NCBI RefSeq assembly: GCF_014306095.1
Contig: NZ_JACRWC010000116.1
Coordinates: forward strand, 1 to 35,591
DNA length: 35,591 nucleotides
Source of the DNA: Lentihominibacter faecis
Lineage (GTDB): Bacteria > Bacillota > Clostridia > Peptostreptococcales > Anaerovoracaceae
Reading direction: 5' to 3'
Shown here: one piece after another, positions 19,445 to 27,749 of the stretch
Position numbering within the stretch: the stretch's first letter is position 1
Layout: every line of letters begins with the position of its first letter
Translations under genes and position numbers: made by a program
Notes under the pieces: generated by a model
Told to the model about the DNA's origin: nothing
The model's database searches: none
The model's input: only the letters and a program-made list of their open reading frames with translations

Positions 19445-20454
19445 TGGCTGCTAAAAAATCCAGAGGACTGGGAAGGGGACTTGATGCTCTTTTCGGCGAC
19501 ATGGAAGTTGATATTTTAAAAAATGACAATGAGGACACCCCGAAGGTAGAAGAATCCGGTACTGCTGCAAATAAGCCTTCCGCTGGCTCTGCTGCAAAAA
19601 GAACAGCCGACAGTTCCGAAAATGCAGCAAAAGCTGGGGAATCCGGTGGATCAGTACAAAATGTGGATCCTGCTGCAGGAGGTATCCTTTATATCGATAT
19701 CAATGATATAAAGCCGAATACAAACCAGCCGCGTAAAGTATTTGATGAAGAAAAACTGGAAGACCTGGCCGCTTCCATCCAGGAACACGGTCTGATACAG
19801 CCAGTGGTGCTGCGCAGTGTTGGAGCAGGGTATGAAATCGTTGCAGGTGAGCGGCGCTGGCGTGCAGCCAGGAAGGCCGGAGTAAGAAATATCCCGTGTA
19901 TCGTAAGGGAATTGAGCGATGAAGAAAACATGCTGCTGGCAATCATCGAAAACATGCAGCGCGAAGACCTGAATCCCATCGAAGAAGCAGAAGGTATCAA
20001 TCAGATGATAGAAACCTACGGTCTGACGCAGGATCAGGTATCAAAAAGTGTCGGTAAGAGTCGCCCGTATATCACCAACTGTCTAAGATTGTTGAAACTT
20101 CCGGAAGCTATCCAGAGTTTTGTATCGGAGGGACAGCTCTCCGCCGGCCATGCGAGAGCGATCGTATCAGCAGGAAACAAAGAAAAGCAGATCGCACTGG
20201 CAGAAAAAGCAGTGAAAGAGGGTCTTTCGGTAAGACAAATCGAAAAGCTGGCTAAAGACAGCAAGACAGGGAAGGCCAAGGCAAAACCGCGTGAAAAGAA
20301 TGCTGATGTCAAGCGTGTGGAAAACGATCTGAAAGAAGCTCTTGGTACGAAAGTAACATTGAACCAGAAGGGTAAAAAAGGTAAGATCGAAATCGAGTAC
20401 TACAGTAAAGATGATCTGGAAAGACTCATAGAACTGTTGAAAACACTTCATTAG
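19444..20454 (+). CDS. parB: chromosome partitioning protein ParB (Spo0J)
   Basis: parS-binding CTPase clamp of 336 residues. The N-terminal KKSRGLGRGLDALFGD is the ParA-stimulating peptide. A low-complexity Ala/Ser/Lys linker follows (about residues 25-80). The CTP-binding domain has NTNQPRKVF and GERRWRA (residues 135-141). The parS-reading helix-turn-helix is VSKSVGKSRPYITNCLRLLKLP, and the C-terminal dimerisation domain follows a basic linker. The linker before the CTPase core is longer than in Noc. The start overlaps the parA stop, with GAGGAGG inside parA. Confidence 0.96.
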   Translation: MAAKKSRGLGRGLDALFGDMEVDILKNDNEDTPKVEESGTAANKPSAGSAAKRTADSSENAAKAGESGGSVQNVDPAAGGILYIDINDIKPNTNQPRKVFDEEKLEDLAASIQEHGLIQPVVLRSVGAGYEIVAGERRWRAARKAGVRNIPCIVRELSDEENMLLAIIENMQREDLNPIEEAEGINQMIETYGLTQDQVSKSVGKSRPYITNCLRLLKLPEAIQSFVSEGQLSAGHARAIVSAGNKEKQIALAEKAVKEGLSVRQIEKLAKDSKTGKAKAKPREKNADVKRVENDLKEALGTKVTLNQKGKKGKIEIEYYSKDDLERLIELLKTLH

Positions 20455-20460
20455 GAGAAT

Positions 20461-20496
20461 ATGTTTCATGTGAAACATGATAGATTGCTATGGTAG
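20461..20496 (+). other. possible 11-residue leader ORF overlapping the SprT-like start
   Basis: GGAGA (20454-20458) is followed by ATG at 20461 and the peptide MFHVKHDRLLW, with stop TAG at 20494-20496. The next gene's ATG (20490) lies inside this ORF's last codons and has no ribosome site of its own. Most of the ORF is the near-parS sequence. It may be a coupling leader rather than a functional peptide. Confidence 0.4.
20462..20477. promoter_or_regulatory. near-consensus parS site
   Basis: TGTTTCATGTGAAACA differs from consensus only by T for C in the central CACGTG. Both half-sites TGTTTCA and TGAAACA are intact. It starts 7 bases after the parB stop codon. Single-mismatch parS variants are bound by ParB in some species, usually more weakly. 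Confidence 0.65.
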
Positions 20497-21023
20497 ATAA
20501 AGAACGATTAGATATTTTATTACAGGAAGTGATTCAGGAGGCACGGGCATTAAAAATTCCCGTGTCTTCTACTATTGAAAAGAACGTCATAGTAAATGGA
20601 AGACCGAAAAAGAGATTTGGATGCTGCCGAAAAAGCAGGAACGGATTTGAGATCGAAGTGAGCAGATTTCTGTTAGACGAAGCAGGATGTAGTGAAAAAA
20701 TCGTAAAAGGTGTTCTGGCTCATGAAGTTCTTCACACCTGCCGGGATTGTTATGAACACGGCATGCTTTGGAAAAGTTATGCCGGACAGATGAACAAGGC
20801 ATATGGTTATCAGATCAAGAGAGTCAATTCCTTTGCAGAAATGGGAATGGCGGGCAGAGAAGAAAAACTGGCAGAGAGCCGGCATATCCGTTACATTATC
20901 CAGTGCAAAAAATGCGGCAGACAGTACCCTCGGCAGAGGTTCACCTGCGTCATGCAGAAGATCGATGCATACCGCTGTCAGTGCGGGGGAAAGCTGGAAG
21001 TCTTTCGCATTTCTGATTCATAA
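20490..21023 (+). CDS. SprT-like zinc metalloprotein
   Basis: A 177-residue cytoplasmic protein with a SprT-like metallopeptidase core: HEVLH at residues 78-82 and a third His at 90 (HGMLWKSYA). A C-terminal zinc ribbon has C139, C142, C163 and C165. The family includes the SPRTN DNA-protein crosslink protease and bacterial SprT/YpjQ-like proteins of uncertain role. Proteolysis is inferred from the motif only. It has no Shine-Dalgarno site of its own and probably depends on the short ORF that overlaps its start. It follows parB by 35 bases, so it is likely read from the parA-parB transcript. It converges on the next gene with no clear terminator between them. Confidence 0.8.
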   Translation: MVDKERLDILLQEVIQEARALKIPVSSTIEKNVIVNGRPKKRFGCCRKSRNGFEIEVSRFLLDEAGCSEKIVKGVLAHEVLHTCRDCYEHGMLWKSYAGQMNKAYGYQIKRVNSFAEMGMAGREEKLAESRHIRYIIQCKKCGRQYPRQRFTCVMQKIDAYRCQCGGKLEVFRISDS

Positions 21024-21099
21024 TAGACATGAGTTAAATGCTAATATTTGGAAATAATACTATTGTATTTTATATACGGCAATCTGGATCAGCAGAGCT

Positions 21100-22830
21100 T
21101 TATTCTACCACTGGCGGCACGAAATTTTCAATGGCGCTGCGCAGTTTTGGATGGTGGATCACAAAGTGTACCGCAGGGGATTTGTCCTTTGAGATCATGA
21201 CGTTATGATCTTCGTGGATCCGGATCTGCAGATTGCGGAACACCTGGGTGGATGAGGAAAGCAGCTTGTAATTTGGATGCGAGTCGGCAAACGCGCGAGT
21301 ATGATCCATATGAGCCAGATAATCGTCATAGCTGTAGGACAGATCCTGATCATAAAACATGCCGGAAAGAGAAAGAGATACGGGATACTGCCCGAATTCC
21401 TCCGAGTCAATGACAGGAATCTCTTCCGTGATGGTTTCACGCTGTAATATTTCCTCTATGTATCCTCGCTGTGCCTTCTGATAGGCGAGGATCCTTGAAG
21501 CATCCGGATCAGCCACATTATGACCAGCCAAAAATTCTATGAGAAAATCCGCTTCCATGGTATAAAGAGGCGGGGAGGAGAGGATATTTCGGCGTTTTCC
21601 GGAAGTACGAGCATCCGAAAGAAGAAAGGCATTCCATTCATTCGTTCTATCCTCTCGATAAATATCCATCAAAGAGTGAGCATTTTGCAGGAGTTGCTCA
21701 GCTCTTTTTTTGTAGTAGGAAATTTCTTTCCTGGATTTTGTAAGATAATATTTCCCGTCTGCCTGATGATCGCTGATGGCTTCTCCGGAAAGAGCAGCAG
21801 CATCGGAAACCTTTAAAAAATGAAGAAAAACATTGTTTTGCACACCTTTTAAATAATATGGAGAAATCTGTCCTGTCATATACATAGGGATCCAGCTCTC
21901 AAGACCCAGCATCATTTCTGCAAAAGGGCGGTCGATATTGTGGATCATGTTCAGGTGCAGTCCTTTTTTTAACATCATGGCAAGACCAAACATCCATTTT
22001 TTCGGAAATTCCGGATCCTTAGCCATTTCCTCTAAAGGCATATCGCTGTACATGGTTACCGGCTCCATGGATTTTGAAAGAACTGTCGCTTTCATAAAAT
22101 CCAGTTCAGCTTCCATCATTTCCTTCAGGCCAAAACAAGTTCTGGAAGAAGGAATCTGAAACGGTACAGTTGGAACTTTCATCTCGTCAAAATGGATCGC
22201 TTTGATGTATTCGTTCAGGTCGAAATCATCGATTTTGGAGAGAAAAGTACTGATCGTATTTTCGGTGCGGGCCGGACCGTAAAGGATCCAGTGGTTGATT
22301 TTCTCGGCACGATCTTTTTCGTTTATCAAGGTTTCTTCGCTGCATGCTAAAAGCTTTGCCAGAACCGCAAGATCTTCCGGTTGTCCCGAGATCTGTGCGA
22401 TGATATCGGCAACATCCTTTGCAAATTTTAAAGGTTCGGCGGGCTGGCGCTGTCCGCTGCGAAAACGTGAGATCGTTGAAGCATCGTAATTGATTTTCTG
22501 ACTTAGTCTGCTGGTACTCACAGAAAGAAGAGTGAGCAGGGTGTCGAAATGATAGAGAAGATCTTCTATCCGCGTGGAAAGGATGTCGTCGCACGCGAGG
22601 ATCTGTGTCATAACAGTTTTTTCGTCAAGCCCAGGGATATTTTTTTCTTCAGCGATAGATGCGATGGCAGCAGTCAGAGCGGCCAGTGTTTTAGAATCCG
22701 CAGAAGGGACACGCTCCCCGGAACGATAGCGGCGCAGAGTGGATGGAGAAATATCAGAGCCACTGCAAAGGTCGCTGGCTGTGCAGGAGCATTTTACAAT
22801 AATATCATTTAGCAGTTCGCAGAATTTCAT
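21100..22830 (-). CDS. large protein with two N-terminal helix-turn-helix units, function unknown
   Basis: A 576-residue soluble protein. Two similar Cro/C1-type helix-turn-helix units are visible: residues about 17-43 (DISPSTLRRYRSGERVPS) and about 104-133 (YDASTISRFRSGQRQPAE). Their recognition helices share S-T-(L/I)-x-R-(Y/F)-R-S-G-(E/Q)-R, which suggests an internal duplication. The remaining 430 residues are mixed charged and hydrophobic, mostly helical in appearance, with no motif I recognise and no membrane segment. The ATG follows AGAGG and seven T. The 56-bp dyad immediately upstream contains its probable promoter and hides its ribosome site in longer transcripts. A DNA-binding sensor or regulator is likely; the ligand and targets are unknown. 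Confidence 0.75.
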   Translation of the reverse strand: MKFCELLNDIIVKCSCTASDLCSGSDISPSTLRRYRSGERVPSADSKTLAALTAAIASIAEEKNIPGLDEKTVMTQILACDDILSTRIEDLLYHFDTLLTLLSVSTSRLSQKINYDASTISRFRSGQRQPAEPLKFAKDVADIIAQISGQPEDLAVLAKLLACSEETLINEKDRAEKINHWILYGPARTENTISTFLSKIDDFDLNEYIKAIHFDEMKVPTVPFQIPSSRTCFGLKEMMEAELDFMKATVLSKSMEPVTMYSDMPLEEMAKDPEFPKKWMFGLAMMLKKGLHLNMIHNIDRPFAEMMLGLESWIPMYMTGQISPYYLKGVQNNVFLHFLKVSDAAALSGEAISDHQADGKYYLTKSRKEISYYKKRAEQLLQNAHSLMDIYREDRTNEWNAFLLSDARTSGKRRNILSSPPLYTMEADFLIEFLAGHNVADPDASRILAYQKAQRGYIEEILQRETITEEIPVIDSEEFGQYPVSLSLSGMFYDQDLSYSYDDYLAHMDHTRAFADSHPNYKLLSSSTQVFRNLQIRIHEDHNVMISKDKSPAVHFVIHHPKLRSAIENFVPPVVE

Positions 22831-22893
22831 AAAAAAACCTCTCGGATCGAATCAGTATAATCATCTTTATTATACACGATTCGATCCGGGAGG
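22831..22893 (-). promoter_or_regulatory. 56-bp dyad: terminator, promoter and ribosome-site mask of the double-HTH gene
   Basis: The outer arms (22838-22853 and 22878-22893) are 16 bases with one mismatch. The inner arms are GTATAAT (22855-22861) and ATTATAC (22869-22875). On the minus strand the 3' arm is followed by seven T (22831-22837), which makes an intrinsic terminator for the zinc-ribbon gene. The 3' arm also contains the AGAGG ribosome site of the HTH gene. A TATAAT for minus-strand transcription lies inside the dyad (22869-22874). An RNA started there lacks the 5' arm and leaves the site free. It may also be an operator. Confidence 0.55.
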
Positions 22894-22910
22894 GAAATGC
22901 TTGATCTGAT

Positions 22911-23633
22911 TTACTCCAGTGGTTTGCCGCATTGCGGGCAGAATTTACTTCCGGCAGGGATGTCTTCTCCGCAGGATGGGCAAGTCTGTTTGGTGAGCGG
23001 TGCACCGCAGAGATTGCAGAAGCGGCTTCCCGGCGCACATACCGTCTGACAGCTTGGACAGATCAGTGCAGGAGGCTGCGCTTGAGCTGCTTCCTGCGGG
23101 ATGGGTTGATCCATCATTTCCGGAGGCATAGTCTGAGGGCGAGGCGCTGCCTGCTGATTCGGTGCAAAGCCGGATGCGTTCTGCTGCTGCGCAGTATTTA
23201 CAGAGGATGTCTGCTGCGGAGCCTGACCGGGCCTCGTGCTGGAAATCAAATAGTTTTCGATACAGCGAAAGATTTCTTCCGGTAGTTTCTTCTGTTTATA
23301 GGCACCGATCCCGGCAGTAACTGCCAGAGGCCAGAACAGCAGCATCCCGGCAACTCCGGCACCGATCTTATCAGACCATTCGCTGATGCCGATGGTCACA
23401 TTTATGTTATCCGGCGCTGTACGTGTGATCTGTACAGTCGTCGCAAGGCGCATGCCTGATACCGTTTTCCAGCCATCCTTTTCCTGACGGCACTGGAGCA
23501 CGCACTCCTCTCCGTTGGAAGCCCCCTGTACCTGTAGTCCCTGGTTGGCACGCAAATAATGATCGACATGAGATGCTACAGCCTGCACGGGCATATTAGG
23601 CGGGATGCGAAAAATCCTGGTTTCGTTTGCCAT
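22911..23633 (-). CDS. membrane-segment protein with two C-terminal zinc ribbons, function unknown
   Basis: A 240-residue protein. The N-terminal roughly 85 residues form an unrecognised, probably alpha/beta domain. A hydrophobic stretch of about residues 90-112 (GAGVAGMLLFWPLAVTAGIG) may be one membrane span or hairpin. A Gln/Pro/Ala-rich linker spans about 134-190. Two zinc ribbons follow, with C192/C195/C206/C209 and C218/C221/C232/C235 (CPSC...FCNLCG and CPSCGEDIPAGSKFCPQCG). The ATG has GGAGG 8 bases upstream. Similar zinc-ribbon tails occur on many uncharacterised Firmicute envelope proteins. No neighbour suggests a pathway. Confidence 0.75.
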   Translation of the reverse strand: MANETRIFRIPPNMPVQAVASHVDHYLRANQGLQVQGASNGEECVLQCRQEKDGWKTVSGMRLATTVQITRTAPDNINVTIGISEWSDKIGAGVAGMLLFWPLAVTAGIGAYKQKKLPEEIFRCIENYLISSTRPGQAPQQTSSVNTAQQQNASGFAPNQQAAPRPQTMPPEMMDQPIPQEAAQAQPPALICPSCQTVCAPGSRFCNLCGAPLTKQTCPSCGEDIPAGSKFCPQCGKPLE

Positions 23634-23656
23634 AATGGTGTCCTCCTTTTTTTCTA

Positions 23657-23685
23657 ATTATCCTGGATGGTGATAAAAAGAACAA
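23657..23685 (-). promoter_or_regulatory. putative promoter of the zinc-ribbon gene
   Basis: On the minus strand TTGTTC (23680-23685), 17 bases, GATAAT (23657-23662), about 25 bases before the start codon. It lies downstream of the dsdA terminator. Confidence 0.45.
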
Positions 23686-23771
23686 GGGAGTTTTCCAAGC
23701 TGGCAGTTCCAAATCGGAAAAGGAAAACGCTCATTTCTATTATGCATTATTTTCGGAGTCTGGATTTGATG

Positions 23772-23807
23772 AAAAAATCCGAAAAGAGGCAGAACTCTCT
23801 TCGGATC
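23772..23807 (-). terminator. intrinsic terminator after dsdA
   Basis: On the minus strand ATCCGAA pairs with TTCGGAT (23777-23783 with 23800-23806), with further GAG/CTC pairing inside, followed by six T. It lies 35 bases after the dsdA stop codon. Confidence 0.8.
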
Positions 23808-23841
23808 TGAAATTATATTCTATGGAAGAAAGTGTAAATAT

Positions 23842-25191
23842 CTAACGCGGTAGTTTGTATTCTTTAAACCATTCCTCCCATACATCCTCCGGGACCAGTG
23901 CACCGCCGGTGGCCCAGCAGATATGGGCAGCGTTTTGCAGTTTTTCGTTGGTGATGCCGTGACCGTTGGGAAAGTTGTGTCCGGCAGGAGTCTTTGCAAC
24001 CTGCAGAGGCCCCAGAAAAGCCGCGCAGCTGGATGGTTCGATACGGATATCTTCTGTATCGCTCAGCATGCGCATAAATTCATAAAGGCGGACGTCGTCT
24101 ACCGTAAAATCTCCGGATACGATATTGCGATCCATCCGCGTCACGAATCCAGACGGACTTGCACAGGCGAGGCCGTCGGCTTCTGTGATCCCGTCGATGT
24201 CAAAGTCTCTCACGCTCACATCCTCGTATCGTTCCGTCGCCATTCCCAGCAGTACAGAAGGGCAGTGAGTCGGTTCTGCGAAGAAACAATGGACATTGTC
24301 TCTGAAAATCCGTTTCAACCCATAGGCCACGCCACCGGGAGCGCCGCCTACGCCTGCCGGAAGATAGACGAATAAAGGGTGATCCTCATCCACAGTGATC
24401 CGATGTTCCGCCAGCTGCTTTGCCAGCCGGGAGGCGGCTACCGCATAACCAAGAAACAGATCCTTTGAATTTTCATCATCCACAAAATAGCTGCGAGGAT
24501 CTTGTGCAGAAAGCCGTCTGCCTTCTGCAACCGCTTTGGAATAATCGTCATCATACTCTACAACTTCTACGCCTTTGCTGCGCAGAAGATCTTTTTTCCA
24601 TTGCTTTGCATCGGCGGACATGTGGACTTTCACGCGAAAACCTACTGCAGCACTGCTGATGCCAATGGAAAGCCCCAGATTTCCTGTGGAACCTACCTGC
24701 ACTGTGTACTGTCCGAAAAAATCCTTCCATTCAGGGGTGGTCAGTATGGTGTAGTCATCGGTGATCTTAAGTTTCCCGGTCGCAAGCGCCAGCTCTTCCG
24801 CGTGTTTCAGAACTTCGTAGATTCCGCCGCGAGCTTTGATAGAGCCGGCTACTGCCAGGTGGCTGTCCATTTTCAGCAAAAATTTTCCAGGGAGTTTAGA
24901 GGACCCATATTCACGCAATGCTTCCTGCATTGCCGGAATCTCCTGCAAAGGCGATTCGATGATGCCATCCGTTGCTTCTGTTTCCGGGAAACAGGCTTTT
25001 ATAAATGGTGCAAAGCGGCTAAGGCGCGCTTCGGCATCCTGAATGTCTTTATCGGATACCACCAGCTGACACAGTCCGTCGATCATGTCGAATGGCAGGC
25101 ATTTATCGTTGAGCCAAAAGACTTCTTCCTGTCTGCTGATCGTATCGAAGATCGTATTTTCTTTAATCAGTTGTTTTGCATAATCTTTCAT
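23842..25191 (-). CDS. dsdA: D-serine ammonia-lyase (D-serine dehydratase)
   Basis: PLP enzyme converting D-serine to pyruvate and ammonia in the cytoplasm. The 449-residue length matches E. coli DsdA. The PLP lysine is K119 in VAGSIKARGG and the phosphate-binding glycine loop is VGSTGNLGLSIG. Family blocks DAEARLSRFAPF, IIESPLQEIPAMQ and HICWATGGALVPE are clear. No Shine-Dalgarno site precedes the ATG and no better in-frame start is seen. Its transcript may come from the hydantoinase-racemase operon upstream, through a modest hairpin. No dsdC regulator or dsdX transporter is nearby, so the role may be detoxification or use of D-serine from racemase or peptidoglycan sources. Confidence 0.93.
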   Translation of the reverse strand: MKDYAKQLIKENTIFDTISRQEEVFWLNDKCLPFDMIDGLCQLVVSDKDIQDAEARLSRFAPFIKACFPETEATDGIIESPLQEIPAMQEALREYGSSKLPGKFLLKMDSHLAVAGSIKARGGIYEVLKHAEELALATGKLKITDDYTILTTPEWKDFFGQYTVQVGSTGNLGLSIGISSAAVGFRVKVHMSADAKQWKKDLLRSKGVEVVEYDDDYSKAVAEGRRLSAQDPRSYFVDDENSKDLFLGYAVAASRLAKQLAEHRITVDEDHPLFVYLPAGVGGAPGGVAYGLKRIFRDNVHCFFAEPTHCPSVLLGMATERYEDVSVRDFDIDGITEADGLACASPSGFVTRMDRNIVSGDFTVDDVRLYEFMRMLSDTEDIRIEPSSCAAFLGPLQVAKTPAGHNFPNGHGITNEKLQNAAHICWATGGALVPEDVWEEWFKEYKLPR

Positions 25192-25205
25192 AGGAACATA
25201 GAGAA

Positions 25206-25243
25206 ATAAAAGCCAGGATCGAAGAATTATCTAAGATCCTGAC
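25206..25243 (-). terminator. hairpin between alr and dsdA
   Basis: CAGGATC (25214-25220) pairs with GATCCTG (25235-25241). On the minus strand it is followed by CTTTTATTT, and on the plus strand by TCTTTTTTT. It may act in both directions; on the minus strand readthrough into dsdA is plausible. Confidence 0.5.
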
Positions 25244-25255
25244 TCTTTTTTTGTT

Positions 25256-26392
25256 TTAATACACATACACCTTTGGAAGTCTTTGGCCGAAGCCGCAGAC
25301 CACTTCATAGTTGATGGTGCCGGTTTCGCGGGCGATATCGTCCGCTGTGATCTCGTAGATGCCGTCTTTGCCCATGATGGTCACTTCGTCACCGAGACGC
25401 ACATATGGTACGTGGGTCACATCGATCATGCACATATCCATACAGATCGTACCGGCGATCGGGGCATAAACTCCGTTGACGATGACCTTGCCCTTTGCAG
25501 AATAAGGTCGAGGAAGACCATCGGCATAGCCTACCGGGATGGTAGCGATCAAGCTGTCTCTCTGAGTCGTGAACTTGCGTCCGTAGCTGATACTGTTGCC
25601 TGCAGGGACTTTTTTCAAATGAATGATATTGGCCTTGATGGACATTGCAGGGCGCAGAGCCAGCTGTGACCGGTCCACTTCGTCAGAAGGATATAGACCG
25701 TAGAGAATAACGCCGGGGCGCACCATATCGTAATAAGCCGAGTTGATCTCCATGACAGCCGCACTGTTTCCCAAAGTTCTGAGCGGGATATCGATCCCTT
25801 CTTTCAGCAGCTGCTTGTAGAAGCTCATATAACGCTGCTCCTGTACCGTCGCATACGTTTTATCGGCGGCATCTGCTGTAGCGAAATGGGAAAACAGTCC
25901 GTTGATCTTGAAATTGGAAAGCCCGGCGATCATCTTCACATCTTCCACAGACGTAACGTCGTCGCTGTAGCCGATCCGGCCCATACCGGTGTCTACCGCG
26001 ATATAGCCTTTTATGATGATGCCGGCTGCGGCTGCAGCCTTGGATATAGCCTCCGCATTTTTGTAATCGCAGACTACAGGTGACAGTCGGTGCTCGATGA
26101 TGGTGTCGATATAAGGTTCCGGGATCGGAGAGAGAACCATGATCTCCTCCAGCAGGAATCCGGCTTTTCGCAGGCGCACCGCTTCCGAAAGGGTGGCTAC
26201 TGCAAAGGATTCGATTCCGTTGGCTCGCAAAACGGTTGCGACGCGCACCGATCCATGGCCGTAAGCATCCGCTTTCACCACACCGGTGATCTTGACACCG
26301 GATCCGACCTTCTCCTTGATTTGCTTGATATTAAAGTCCAGATTAGTAATATTGATCTCAGCCCAGGCTGCGCGTAAGGCATCTTTGTACAA
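25256..26392 (-). CDS. alr: alanine racemase
   Basis: PLP enzyme interconverting L- and D-alanine, the source of D-Ala for peptidoglycan. The catalytic PLP lysine is in VVKADAYGHGSVRVA near residue 40 and the catalytic tyrosine is in SISYGRKF. The C-terminal domain segments MCMIDVTHVP and VTIMGKDG are typical. A GTG at 26404 is in frame but its first base belongs to the AAAGGAGG ribosome site. The TTG at 26392, about 11 bases beyond that site, is the better start (378 residues), though not certain. It follows the carbamoylase by 25-40 bases and is almost certainly in the same operon, so a catabolic racemase role is possible alongside or instead of cell-wall supply. Confidence 0.93.
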   Translation of the reverse strand: MYKDALRAAWAEINITNLDFNIKQIKEKVGSGVKITGVVKADAYGHGSVRVATVLRANGIESFAVATLSEAVRLRKAGFLLEEIMVLSPIPEPYIDTIIEHRLSPVVCDYKNAEAISKAAAAAGIIIKGYIAVDTGMGRIGYSDDVTSVEDVKMIAGLSNFKINGLFSHFATADAADKTYATVQEQRYMSFYKQLLKEGIDIPLRTLGNSAAVMEINSAYYDMVRPGVILYGLYPSDEVDRSQLALRPAMSIKANIIHLKKVPAGNSISYGRKFTTQRDSLIATIPVGYADGLPRPYSAKGKVIVNGVYAPIAGTICMDMCMIDVTHVPYVRLGDEVTIMGKDGIYEITADDIARETGTINYEVVCGFGQRLPKVYVY

Positions 26393-26429
26393 GTTCGAGG
26401 GCACCTCCTTTATGATTGTGTAAATCCGA

Positions 26430-27734
26430 TTATTTTACTTCATGCAGTTCATGAAGCACGGTATCCAGCAGGAACTGAACACCGGCCGCGATATCTGCAT
26501 CGTTTGTATTTTCTTCCGGCACATGGCTCCGTCCGTTGATGCTTGGAACGAAAATCATACCTGTCTGTGCATATTTTGCGATCATGCAGGCATCATGCAC
26601 GGCACCGCTGTCCATGACTTTATATGGCAGATCAAGTGCGGCTGCATGCTTTGACATCGCATCGATCAGACGGTCGGTCAGATGGAGCGGACTTGATTTG
26701 GAATGTTCTTTGATCTCGCAGTTCACCTGACGCTTTTCTGCGATCGCAACGATAAGATCGATGATCTCATTCATAAAGCGATCGATTTTCGTTTCATCCT
26801 TATCACGGACTTCCAGAGAGAATCTCACCGTTTCCGGGATAACGTTAGAGCAGTTTGGCTCGATGTCCATTTTACCGCAGGTAACGACTGTTCGCTTGTC
26901 ATCGTCGGTTTTGACATGGGCTTCCGCCGCCAGGATGCATTCCGCCGCAGTGCACAGAGCATCGTACCGTTCTGTCATCGGAGTAGCTCCCGCGTGATTT
27001 CCCACGCCGGTAAGTGTCACCTCGATGACCCGCATGCCGAAGATGGAATCCACGATCCCAAGGCTCAGGCCTTCTCTGTCCAGCACAGGACCCTGTTCGA
27101 TGTGAAGCTCCAGCATAGTCTGGACCTGATCAAAATCCCAGCGAACGTTTTGCAGTGCTTCCTGAGACAAACCGCCTGTGTTGTAGACGATCGTTTTGCC
27201 ATCCGGCCCGTATGGCGAGAGGCTTTGCAGAGTCTGCCGGAGGCTCATGCCGGTATCGCTGACAAGTTTGTCCAGATCGGCTTCTGCGTAGATCCCGGTG
27301 ATGAATTTGCTGCCGGTCATGGTAGAACCGAAACCGGAGCCTTCTTCTTCTGCAAAGATCACCAGCTCATAGTTGAAGGATGCATCCTTCAGTGAATCTG
27401 GATTTTCTGCCAGGGTCTCCAGGACTTCCAGCGCACCGCAGACGCCGTAGATACCATCCAGCCAGCCGCCGTTTCGCACGGTGTCGATATGGGAGCCGGA
27501 CAAGACGGTTTTACGTCCCGGTTTGTTGGTGGGAAGTCCAATGCGGATGTTCTGCAGCGCATCGATGGATACACTGCAGCCGCAGTTTTCTGCTCGTTTT
27601 ATGATGTATTCTCTTGCTCTGGCATCCTGCGTACCGTAGGAAAACCGTGTCACGCCGTCCTGCGGGGTGTCGGTGAAAGTTCGCAGGGTGTGCAGGTTGT
27701 CAAGAAGTCGTTTTTCGTTAGTCTGTAGTGTCAT
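26430..27734 (-). CDS. hyuC: Zn-dependent N-carbamoyl-amino acid hydrolase / beta-ureidopropionase type amidase
   Basis: M20-family bimetal amidase of 434 residues that hydrolyses N-carbamoyl groups to amino acid, CO2 and ammonia. The metal-site blocks are SGSHIDTVRNGGWLDGIYG (His82, Asp93), FAEEEGSGFGSTMTGSKF (Glu129/Glu130), LELHIEQGPVLD, and a late His in SGAVHDACM. The dimerisation lid has GVGNHAGATPM. The family includes L-carbamoylase, beta-ureidopropionase and allantoate amidohydrolase, which cannot be separated safely by eye. Fifteen bases separate it from the hydantoinase upstream, which makes the carbamoyl compound released by that enzyme its likely substrate. The ribosome site GGCGGA is weak. 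Confidence 0.88.
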   Translation of the reverse strand: MTLQTNEKRLLDNLHTLRTFTDTPQDGVTRFSYGTQDARAREYIIKRAENCGCSVSIDALQNIRIGLPTNKPGRKTVLSGSHIDTVRNGGWLDGIYGVCGALEVLETLAENPDSLKDASFNYELVIFAEEEGSGFGSTMTGSKFITGIYAEADLDKLVSDTGMSLRQTLQSLSPYGPDGKTIVYNTGGLSQEALQNVRWDFDQVQTMLELHIEQGPVLDREGLSLGIVDSIFGMRVIEVTLTGVGNHAGATPMTERYDALCTAAECILAAEAHVKTDDDKRTVVTCGKMDIEPNCSNVIPETVRFSLEVRDKDETKIDRFMNEIIDLIVAIAEKRQVNCEIKEHSKSSPLHLTDRLIDAMSKHAAALDLPYKVMDSGAVHDACMIAKYAQTGMIFVPSINGRSHVPEENTNDADIAAGVQFLLDTVLHELHEVK

Positions 27735-27749
27735 AAAAGTCCGCCGTTT

